Origin: an uncultured Eggerthella sp. | GTDB taxonomy: Bacteria > Actinomycetota > Coriobacteriia > Coriobacteriales > Eggerthellaceae | Direction: 5' to 3' | DNA: 7,058 nt | NCBI GenBank assembly: GCA_900548955.1 | Contig: URMQ01000080.1 | Coordinates: 1-7,058, forward strand | In this document: positions 1-5,775 of the stretch, one piece after another | Numbering within the stretch: position 1 is the stretch's first letter | Layout: each line of letters begins with the position of its first letter | Program-made: the position numbers and the translations under genes | Notes under the pieces: generated by a model | The model's input: the letters and a program-made list of their open reading frames with translations, nothing else | Database searches by the model: none | What the model was told of the DNA's origin: nothing

Positions 1-491
1 GCCTTACTCTCTTACTTTCTTTCGGTGTTGTTCTATTAATGAGCGGATGTGGTAACAATAGTGATGAACAGCGTATTGCGGAGTTAGAAGCAGAAGTTGA
101 ACGTTTGCAGAACGAGCAAAATGCAACCGATGATCAAGCTTCGGGAGACGCAGCTAATCAGGAACAAACTGCACCGTCCGAAACTGCCTATGATGATGCT
201 ACCGTGCAAGATTTCAGTACCCGTGCAGACGATCTTATTTCTCGAGCGGAAGCTGCGGAAGTTCCCGGAGACAGAGACGCTCGCATCGATGCATTCTTCG
301 ATTTGGATAGCGAATTCAATGCTCTTGAATTAGAGATTGACACCTATGAAGATCAAAAAGAAGGAGAATGCCGATCTGGATCCTTATCTTGGGACGACTA
401 TCGCACCTTAGAACTGCAGCTTGAACAAATTGAAGACAGGCTTGACAATGCTCAGGACAAACTGGAAGCTCGTTTCGGTATTGATGATTAA
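1..491 (+). CDS. Putative lipoprotein with N-terminal coiled coil, 5'-truncated by window edge
   Basis: The frame is open from position 3 to the TAA at 489-491, giving 162 visible residues; the true start lies upstream of the window. The first visible residues are a hydrophobic run (LTLLLSFGVVLLMSGC), which is the end of a type II signal peptide. The lipobox LMSGC puts the lipidated cysteine at codon 48-50, so the ATG at 39 is inside the signal peptide and is not the start. The mature protein is predicted to be anchored outside the cell membrane. After a short GNNS tether comes a heptad-like stretch (IAELEAEVERLQNEQ, about nt 72-116) likely to form a coiled coil. A low-complexity linker rich in Gln, Ala, Thr, Ser and Glu follows, then an acidic, probably helical C-terminal part (EIDTYEDQKEGEC, LELQLEQIEDRLDNAQ). 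There is one non-lipid cysteine, in EGECRSG. I recognise no family or function. It is separated from the next gene by 231 bp and need not be co-transcribed with it. Confidence 0.85.
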   Translation, partial: LTLLLSFGVVLLMSGCGNNSDEQRIAELEAEVERLQNEQNATDDQASGDAANQEQTAPSETAYDDATVQDFSTRADDLISRAEAAEVPGDRDARIDAFFDLDSEFNALELEIDTYEDQKEGECRSGSLSWDDYRTLELQLEQIEDRLDNAQDKLEARFGIDD

Positions 492-722
492 GCCACGCTA
501 AGGAATTTGTCAAAGCCAGTTCATACATTCATGGCTAGCGCGCGAAGTTGCACTTCGACTCGTAATGTTTCCTCTGTGTTTCCGCTGTAGCGCATTAGGG
601 GTTGTTTCTTGCCAATTCCCGTAAAAGATACAACCATTCACAAGTTAATGCAGGTGATTGTTAATAGCACTTTATTAAGATAAAGCATCATAACCTTCTT
701 TGAGTGGATTGGAGCGCTGCAA

Positions 723-1496
723 ATGAAGAACTATTTTGATTTAACAGGACGTGTTGCTATTGTTACCGGGTGCTCTGGTGGACTTGGCGTTCAGATGGCT
801 AAGGCACTGGCAAGTCAGGGTTGTACTATTGTACCTATCGCGCGTCGTCAGGAAAAAATTGAAGAAGTTGCAAAGCAGCTTAACGAAGAATTCGGTGTAG
901 AAACTTATCCAATTCGTTGCGATATTACCGATACCGAAATGGTTGACGATACGGTAGCTAAGGTTATGGAAAAGTATGGCCGTATTGATATTTTGGTAAA
1001 CAATGCTGGCACTGGCGCCGTTGCTCCTGCTGAAGACATCACCGACGATCAGTTCTCCCATGAAATGGATATCGACCTGTTCGGTACCTTCAAGGTTGCT
1101 CGTACGGTTGCTAAGCAGGCAATGATTCCTGCTGGATATGGTCGCATCATCAATATTGCCTCCATGTATGGTTTGGTAGGCAACAAGGTTGCTGGTTCTG
1201 CTCCTTATCATGCAGCAAAGGGCGGCGTTGTTAACCTCACTCGCGCATTGGCAGCTGAATGGTCTGCAAAGGGCATCAATGTAAATGCAATTTGCCCAGG
1301 TTATTTCTACACCCCGCTTACGCAGGAAACCTTGGATAGCGATTTCTTCCAGGAGAACGCTCGCACCATGATTCCTGCAGAGCGTTATGGTAATGAAGGC
1401 GAACTGGACACCGCAGTATTGTTCTTGGCATCTCCCGCATCTTCTTATGTAACTGGAATTATGGTTCCTGTTGATGGTGGTTACACCTGCATGTAA
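723..1496 (+). CDS. Short-chain dehydrogenase/reductase (SDR), gluconate 5-dehydrogenase-like
   Basis: The product is a 257-residue, probably cytosolic NAD(P)-dependent oxidoreductase of the classical SDR superfamily, full length for that family. Visible motifs in order are the Rossmann glycine motif TGCSGGLG (15-22), a CDITD adenine-pocket segment (66-70), NNAG (93-96), the catalytic serine in NIASMYG (S147), the YxxxK pair Y162/K166 and the C-terminal PVDGGYTCM (249-257). The opening FDLTGRVAIVTG, and the CPGYFYTPLT loop where substrates bind, resemble gluconate 5-dehydrogenase and related sugar-acid or polyol dehydrogenases. The substrate cannot be fixed from sequence; 3-oxoacyl-ACP reductase-like activity is a less likely alternative. 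The position that normally holds the fourth catalytic residue, Asn in a VNLxGxF context, reads Asp118 (MDIDLFGTF). The ATG is preceded by GGAG at 711-714 with 8 nt spacing. A strong terminator follows 48 bp after the stop, so the gene looks monocistronic. Confidence 0.93.
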   Translation: MKNYFDLTGRVAIVTGCSGGLGVQMAKALASQGCTIVPIARRQEKIEEVAKQLNEEFGVETYPIRCDITDTEMVDDTVAKVMEKYGRIDILVNNAGTGAVAPAEDITDDQFSHEMDIDLFGTFKVARTVAKQAMIPAGYGRIINIASMYGLVGNKVAGSAPYHAAKGGVVNLTRALAAEWSAKGINVNAICPGYFYTPLTQETLDSDFFQENARTMIPAERYGNEGELDTAVLFLASPASSYVTGIMVPVDGGYTCM

Positions 1497-1876
1497 TGTG
1501 AAAGCATTGCGAAAAGCCTAGCTTGGGCATTTCGAAAGTAATGTAATCCCTCTTTTGTGATATATCGCAGGAGAGGGATTTTTTGCGGTGCTTCGTAAAA
1601 CATTTTCTATAACCTTTACCCGCGTTTTATTTTGCTTTTGCGATTCGCTAGCAATACCTGAAGTCGTTTCCTCTATGTAAAAACTCACCGAGTATTTTTT
1701 AGCTGTACTCAAATGTTAAGTGCACTACGCTACACTAAAGTGATACGCAACAAAACCTGGTTAGATGATGAGGTGCTGGTGCATAACTGGCACGCAGTAC
1801 CTATCAGTTTTAGCTTGATGTTGCGTCGGGGGAAGCTCGCGCGTATGCGCACGACTTTTAAGGGCAGGGAAGAGCT
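1497..1876. other. Long intergenic region, no gene supported beyond the terminator
   Basis: Besides the SDR terminator this 380-bp stretch shows no convincing gene. Short open frames exist on both strands (for example + 1713-1907 and - 1518-1712), but they lack a ribosome binding site and resemble no protein I know. It must hold the promoter and leader of the ATP-grasp gene. The best -10-like hexamer I can see is TACACT (1731-1736), with no good -35 at 16-18 bp. A small GC-rich inverted repeat, GCGC-GTAT-GCGC (1839-1850), lies just ahead of the ribosome binding site AGGGA (1866-1870) and could fold in the leader RNA. I recognise no riboswitch or RNA gene. Confidence 0.5.
1545..1584 (+). terminator. 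Rho-independent terminator of the SDR gene
   Basis: The arms AATCCCTCT (1545-1553) and AGAGGGATT (1572-1580) are perfect complements. Between them, 1554-1560 pairs with 1565-1571 using three G-U wobbles, giving a continuous 16-bp stem capped by the tetraloop UAUA. The 3' arm runs into six T residues (1579-1584). It lies 48 bp downstream of the SDR stop codon and is the clearest terminator in the window. Confidence 0.9.
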
Positions 1877-4066
1877 ATGGCTATTGAAACAGCCGCACGT
1901 AAATTAGCAGAAGAATTAGTCAACCGTCGTGAATCCATCAATCGCGAATTAGCAAGAAATGGCGTGCGTTTTGGTATTTATCACGATGGCGAATATCACG
2001 ACCGATTATTTCCCTATGATCCTATCCCTCGCATTATCGACTCCGATGAATACGATGAACTCGAACGTGGTTTAAAGCAGCGTGTTAACGCTCTAAACGC
2101 ATACTTGCGAGATATTTATTCCGATAAAAACATTATTCATGATGGGGTTATTCCGGAAGAATTTGTATACACTTCTGCAGGTTACTTGCCTCAGGTTAAT
2201 GGGGTAACGCCTCCGGGTGGTGTCTTTGCTCACATTGCAGGCGAAGACCTGGTTCAAGGTGAAGATGGTCGTTGGTGGGTTCTTGAAGATAACTTACGAA
2301 TTCCTTCAGGTGCTAGTTACCCCTTGTTCGTGCGCGACATTGAACGTCGAGCTGATCCTAAATTGTTCCGCGATGTACACATTCGTGACAATCGCGATTA
2401 TCCCCGCTTGCTTCGTAAAACGATGGATTTTGTTTCAACAGAAGGCATAGCGGTAGTACTCACGCCTGGTCGTTATAATTCAGCATTTTTTGAACATGCT
2501 TATTTGGCGGAAAAAACAGGTGCCGAATTGGTGTTCCCGGAAGATTTAGAAGTGGTTGATAACAAAGTTTATCTGCGCGATTATGCTGGTCAACGCCATC
2601 GTGTTGGCGTGGTATATCGCCGCTTGTCTGATGAATATTTGGATCCGTTTGCCTTTAACCCTGATTCAGTTATTGGTGTTCCGGGAATATTAGGGGCGTA
2701 TCGCGCAGGAAATGTTGCCATCATGAATGCGATCGGCAACGGCGTGGCGGACGATAAAGCGGTCTATTATTTCGTTCCCAAGATGATTGAATACTACTTG
2801 GGTGAAACACCGATTTTGCATAATGCTCCAACGTATATGCCGCTTTTTGATGAAGATCGCAAGATTGTTCTTTCGCGCATGGGTGAGTTGGTTATCAAGG
2901 ATGTTGCTGAGGCGGGTGGCTATGGTGTGGTCTTCGGTTCGAGTCTTGGTAAAGCTCAGCGCGAAGAGTTGGCAGACCGTATTAAGGCAGAGCCGCGTCG
3001 TTTTATTGCTCAAGAAGTAATTCAGTTCCGCGATATTGATGTTATTGATGAATTGGGTAAACCAAGTCCTCGTAAATGCGATTTGCGCGCATTTGTGCTT
3101 ACGGGCCAAAATACTCATGTTTGGTATTCGGGCTTGACGCGTTATTCGTCGGTTCCTGGGGAGATGATCGTGAATTCTTCCCAAGGTGGCGGATTTAAAG
3201 ACACGTGGATTTTGGCATCCGAGGACGCACAGAAAAAAGCTAAGGAAAATGCGCAGTCGCGCGAACAGGTGCGTGTAGAAATCAATCGTAAAAACCGCCG
3301 CAGCTTAGCTCATGTTACGGCATCAAAAGCAGAAAACTTGTTTTGGCTTGGGCGTTATATGGAGCGCGTATTCACTACGTTGGATGTGTTCTTCCCTTAC
3401 TACGATCGCGTTATGGACACCAATATTGATGCGTTTAGACCTTTTGCTCGTTCTCTGGATTTGCCAAGTGACTTTGAAGATTTTGACGCTTTTGTACATA
3501 GCTTCTTGTATGACAAGAGCAATAGGGATTCAGTGCGCAGCGCTATTATTTCTGCGTTCTACAATGCGGTTATTCTGCGTCCCGAAATTGGCTCAACTCT
3601 GATGCAGTACATCGAACTGGCGATGAACCGTATTGTGGATGCATCGCATCATGCAAATGCTTCTCAAGACGTGTATGACCAGCGTGATATTACCGACTAT
3701 GTTTTGGCGTTTTGGGGTGGCATTGAAAATTCTGCTGTTGAGCCAACCATGAAGGCGTTTATTTTCTTAGGGAAATATCTGGAACGTATTGATTTATATA
3801 CGCGATTTGTATTTTCCGAAGAAGTTTTGCAAACCACCATGCGTAAGTTGTTGGCGTACGTAAAAGAACTTGAAGGTTTGCCGCTGCCTCAATGTTTTGC
3901 TGATAGTCTGCATTGGTTGATTGAACAGCTGCCTGAACGTGGTTATGAAAGTATTGTTGAGCAGTTGTCCAATCTTATTTCTGACTTTGATGAGCGTGTG
4001 GTTGCTTTTGATCCAGATGCGGGATCGCTTTTGAACTGCATGGATATGGATGCTGCTCGTCCGTAG
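1877..4066 (+). CDS. Circularly permuted ATP-grasp (type 2) fused to alpha-E domain
   Basis: This 729-residue protein joins two domains usually encoded by separate neighbouring genes. Residues about 30-446 are a circularly permuted ATP-grasp domain (CP_ATPgrasp family, formerly DUF404/DUF407). They show FPYDPIPRII (45-54), QRVNALNAYLRDIY (68-81), WWVLEDNLRIPSGASY (133-148), PGILGAYRAGNV (269-280) and GVADDKA (289-295). Next come the nucleotide-binding Lys and glycine loop VIKDVAEAGGYGVVFG (339-354), RFIAQEVIQFRD (375-386), KCDLRAFVLTG (400-410) and SSQGGGFKDTW (434-444). A charged linker (about 447-478) leads to an alpha-E helical domain (formerly DUF403) starting at ASKAENLFWLGRYMERV (482-498), with a related helix FIFLGKYLERIDLYTR (628-643). 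The ATP-grasp fold makes carbon-nitrogen bonds through acyl-phosphates, and comparative genomics predicts peptide-like amide ligation for this family; substrates are unknown. The start is fixed by an in-frame TAA at 1859-1861 and AGGGA 6 nt before the ATG. The transglutaminase gene follows at 200 bp. Confidence 0.93.
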   Translation: MAIETAARKLAEELVNRRESINRELARNGVRFGIYHDGEYHDRLFPYDPIPRIIDSDEYDELERGLKQRVNALNAYLRDIYSDKNIIHDGVIPEEFVYTSAGYLPQVNGVTPPGGVFAHIAGEDLVQGEDGRWWVLEDNLRIPSGASYPLFVRDIERRADPKLFRDVHIRDNRDYPRLLRKTMDFVSTEGIAVVLTPGRYNSAFFEHAYLAEKTGAELVFPEDLEVVDNKVYLRDYAGQRHRVGVVYRRLSDEYLDPFAFNPDSVIGVPGILGAYRAGNVAIMNAIGNGVADDKAVYYFVPKMIEYYLGETPILHNAPTYMPLFDEDRKIVLSRMGELVIKDVAEAGGYGVVFGSSLGKAQREELADRIKAEPRRFIAQEVIQFRDIDVIDELGKPSPRKCDLRAFVLTGQNTHVWYSGLTRYSSVPGEMIVNSSQGGGFKDTWILASEDAQKKAKENAQSREQVRVEINRKNRRSLAHVTASKAENLFWLGRYMERVFTTLDVFFPYYDRVMDTNIDAFRPFARSLDLPSDFEDFDAFVHSFLYDKSNRDSVRSAIISAFYNAVILRPEIGSTLMQYIELAMNRIVDASHHANASQDVYDQRDITDYVLAFWGGIENSAVEPTMKAFIFLGKYLERIDLYTRFVFSEEVLQTTMRKLLAYVKELEGLPLPQCFADSLHWLIEQLPERGYESIVEQLSNLISDFDERVVAFDPDAGSLLNCMDMDAARP

Positions 4067-4142
4067 ATTTGTGGCTAAACTACAAGCAAGAATGTAGGTA
4101 AAAGGCTACTTGTTTCAGGAAGCAGGGATATCTTTTCGGTAG

Positions 4143-4151
4143 TGGTATGAT
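4143..4151 (+). promoter_or_regulatory. Candidate extended -10 promoter element before the transglutaminase gene
   Basis: TGG followed by TATGAT (4146-4151) matches the extended -10 pattern TGnTATAAT with one mismatch in the hexamer, and it overlaps a second -10-like GATAAT (4149-4154). No good -35 hexamer is seen 16-18 bp upstream, which extended -10 promoters can tolerate. It would give a leader of roughly 110 nt and would let the transglutaminase be transcribed separately from the ATP-grasp gene. Confidence 0.3.
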
Positions 4152-4189
4152 AATCCGCTAGATGCAAATTAGCGTTCGCAAACAACAGG

Positions 4190-4199
4190 GTATCGATAC
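4190..4199. promoter_or_regulatory. 10-bp perfect palindrome in the leader of the transglutaminase gene
   Basis: GTATCGATAC is a perfect dyad, flanked by ACAG (4185-4188) and CTGT (4202-4205), which would extend the symmetry after a one-base offset. It sits about 40 bp after the candidate -10 and 67 bp before the start codon, so it could be an operator or a small RNA hairpin. A single 10-bp palindrome also occurs by chance at this scale. Confidence 0.2.
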
Positions 4200-4254
4200 T
4201 GCTGTATGGCTGTTCAACGATATGCCCATATAACTAATTAACTTGCAACTAGAA

Positions 4255-4262
4255 AAGGAGGG
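4255..4262 (+). promoter_or_regulatory. Strong Shine-Dalgarno that sets a GTG start
   Basis: AAGGAGGG is a near-perfect Shine-Dalgarno sequence. It lies inside the longest open frame, which could otherwise begin at TTG 4243, and ends 4 nt before GTG 4267. This argues that translation starts at GTG 4267; TTG 4243 has no comparable site upstream. Confidence 0.8.
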
Positions 4263-4266
4263 TGGC

Positions 4267-5064
4267 GTGAAAAAGCTTAAGTTTGATTACGAAATGAAGC
4301 TAACATTTAGCCACCCAGTTACTGACCACAAATTTCAGCTTCGTTGTATTCCGGCAACTGGACCCCGTCAGCAGATAGTCAATGTTGAAATGAGCCTTGA
4401 ACCGGATACAAAATTGAAAAAACTTGTAGATTCGTTCGATTCGGTAGTGGTAACAGGATTTATCCCGGAACCGCACGATATTTTCAGCTACAACGTTTCT
4501 GGTATAGCGTTTGTGGACAACGAAAATACCAAGCCAGAACCTTTTAAGCCCCTATATAAGTTTGATTCGGCGCTTACTATTCCCGGTCCTTCTATAGAAG
4601 CACTTATTTCTGTATGTGCAGCGCGGATTAGTGCACTTCCTGCGCAAGTCACACCTGTTGAGCAAGCGTGCGAAGTAATGGATGAAGTGTACAAGGCATT
4701 CGTTTATACACCTGGCGCTACTACCATTCGAACTACCGCGGAAGAAGCTCTTTCGTTAGGCAAAGGGGTTTGTCAGGACTATGCTCATGTAATGCTTTCG
4801 ATATGTCGTCATGTAGGTATTCCTGCGCGCTATATTGCAGGCATGCTTGGCGGAGAAGGTGCAACTCATGCATGGGTTGAGGTCTACCATGAAAATAGGT
4901 GGGTAGGATTAGATCCAACGCATAATCGTCTGATTGATGATAACTACATCACTATTGCCCATGGTCGCGATTACCGAGATTGCATGTTGGATATCGGTGT
5001 TTTCTCTGGTGCGAATGTTAAGCAGGATCAATGGGTAAATGTTTCTGTCCACGAACAGGAATAA
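4267..5064 (+). CDS. Transglutaminase-like cysteine peptidase (alpha-E/ATP-grasp partner)
   Basis: From the GTG start this is a 265-residue soluble protein with no signal peptide. The N-terminal half (about 1-125) looks like the beta-rich region found ahead of bacterial transglutaminase-like domains (PHDIFSYNVSGI, about 69-80). The C-terminal half carries the papain-like triad: Cys169 in GVCQDYAH, His201 in GATHAWVEVY and Asp216 in GLDPTHNRL. The conserved tail AHGRDYRDCMLDIGVFSG (231-248) follows. Bacterial members of this family are generally regarded as peptidases or amidases rather than true protein cross-linkers. Their genes recur beside alpha-E and circularly permuted ATP-grasp genes, exactly as here, so a role in cleaving or transferring the product of the ligase is a reasonable inference. 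The 200-bp gap and a candidate promoter within it suggest it may have its own transcript as well as read-through. I see no clear terminator after the stop. Confidence 0.93.
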   Translation: MKKLKFDYEMKLTFSHPVTDHKFQLRCIPATGPRQQIVNVEMSLEPDTKLKKLVDSFDSVVVTGFIPEPHDIFSYNVSGIAFVDNENTKPEPFKPLYKFDSALTIPGPSIEALISVCAARISALPAQVTPVEQACEVMDEVYKAFVYTPGATTIRTTAEEALSLGKGVCQDYAHVMLSICRHVGIPARYIAGMLGGEGATHAWVEVYHENRWVGLDPTHNRLIDDNYITIAHGRDYRDCMLDIGVFSGANVKQDQWVNVSVHEQE

Positions 5065-5135
5065 TACGGCTTTCTACTAGCTCATGCAATGTTAATTAAT
5101 AGCATTACGGTTGCTCGTATGGAGGTTCCTTGCCG

Positions 5136-5198
5136 TAGCGAACTCTTGCAGTAGCAAATAGCGAACTCTTGTAGTTGCAAATAGCGGACTCTCGCAAA
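5136..5198. repeat. 23-bp tandem repeat, two full copies and one shortened copy
   Basis: Copy 1 is 5136-5158 and copy 2 is 5159-5181, directly abutting. They differ at two positions and both start TAGCGAACTCTTG. Copy 3 (5182-5198, TAGCGGACTCTCGCAAA) has one substitution in the left part and lacks about 6 bp of the middle. The 23-bp period is not a multiple of three and no open frame follows it, so the array is non-coding. It lies between the transglutaminase and YbaN-like genes. Copy 1 contains the small dyad TTGC-AGTA-GCAA. Function unknown. Confidence 0.85.
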
Positions 5199-5267
5199 AC
5201 CAGTCAGAGAAAACTAGAACCTTTTATCTTCTGCATTGTCGGATCATAGCTAAATTGCGGAACTTCT

Positions 5268-5296
5268 TTGATAAGCTTTCCACTGGTTCATTAAAC
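5268..5296 (+). promoter_or_regulatory. Weak candidate sigma70-type promoter for the YbaN-like gene
   Basis: TTGATA (5268-5273) matches the -35 consensus at five of six positions. After a 17-bp spacer it is followed by TTAAAC (5291-5296), a poor -10. The geometry would give a leader of about 20 nt before ATG 5323. The poor -10 keeps this tentative. Confidence 0.25.
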
Positions 5297-5322
5297 GCAT
5301 TGCGGATATACCTGGAGTTGGT

Positions 5323-5724
5323 ATGAGCAAACTGATAATTCGCATAGTATGTATACCACTTGGCTTTATTTTTGCTGCGCTGGGAATTATTGGAATGTTT
5401 ATCCCTGTACTACCAACAACTCCATTTCTTTTATTGGCAGGCTTCCTGTTTGCCCGTTCTTCTAAGCGCCTTAATGATTGGCTGGCTTCAACTCGTGCCT
5501 GGAAAACATACGTGATGCCGTTTGTTGAAAAGCAGGCTATTCCAGTTGCCACTAAAGCACGCATTCTCATTGTTTCGTGCGTGGTTATGGGAATAAGTGC
5601 CTATGCGGTAAAGGATCTTGCAGGTATAAACTTCGTGGTGTGGTTTACTTTAGAGCTCGTGCTACTGTGGTTGTTCTATCTCATGTTTGTGCGAATTCCA
5701 AGTTCTGCGAAATCGAAACAGTAG
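5323..5724 (+). CDS. YbaN/DUF454 family small membrane protein
   Basis: This 133-residue integral membrane protein belongs to the YbaN family (DUF454). The family signature is clear near the N-terminus: GIIGMFIPVLPTTPFLLLAG (21-40) followed by FARSSKRLNDWL (43-54). Hydrophobic segments at about 5-29, 33-45, 79-96 and 103-123 suggest three or four membrane passes, with a basic C-terminal tail (SSAKSKQ). The length is typical of the family. Its molecular function is not established in any organism I know of. GGAG at 5314-5317 lies 5 nt before the ATG and supports this start. The gene converges on the coaX-like gene with only 49 bp between the stop codons, and it is 258 bp from the preceding gene, so it is probably transcribed alone. 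Confidence 0.9.
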   Translation: MSKLIIRIVCIPLGFIFAALGIIGMFIPVLPTTPFLLLAGFLFARSSKRLNDWLASTRAWKTYVMPFVEKQAIPVATKARILIVSCVVMGISAYAVKDLAGINFVVWFTLELVLLWLFYLMFVRIPSSAKSKQ

Positions 5725-5751
5725 CTAATAATTGCCGATAAATGTTGGTGT

Positions 5752-5775
5752 AACTGCGAAAAAGCCGCCAGTTTT
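5752..5775 (+). terminator. Possible weak terminator of the YbaN-like gene
   Basis: AACTGCG (5752-5758) pairs with CGCCAGTT (5766-5773) as seven base pairs with a single bulged C at 5768. The loop is AAAAAGC, and the 3' arm ends in four T residues (5772-5775). The hairpin sits in the 49-bp gap between the convergent stop codons and slightly overlaps the end of the coaX-like gene. The short T-run makes it weak, and it has no T-run in the minus direction. Confidence 0.35.

Noticed and set aside
543..557. Hairpin CGAAGT-TGC-ACTTCG after the lipoprotein gene as a terminator
   Set aside because: The stem is only 6 bp with a 3-nt loop and no T-run follows, so termination cannot be claimed.
658..686. 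TTGTTA with a 17-bp spacer as a promoter for the SDR gene
   Set aside because: The hexamer at -10 distance is TAAAGC, which matches the consensus poorly, and other pairings in this AT-rich stretch are no better.
1518..1712. 64-codon open frame on the - strand after the SDR gene
   Set aside because: It covers the strong intrinsic terminator and has no Shine-Dalgarno sequence or protein similarity that I can see.
1713..1907. 64-codon open frame on the + strand overlapping the ATP-grasp start
   Set aside because: It has no ribosome binding site, no recognisable protein features, and runs into the well-supported gene in a different frame. It is most likely a chance frame in the leader.
5088..5106. 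AT-rich inverted repeat AATGTTA/TAGCATT after the transglutaminase gene as a terminator
   Set aside because: The 7-bp stem is AT-rich, includes a G-U pair and is followed by ACGG rather than a T-run.
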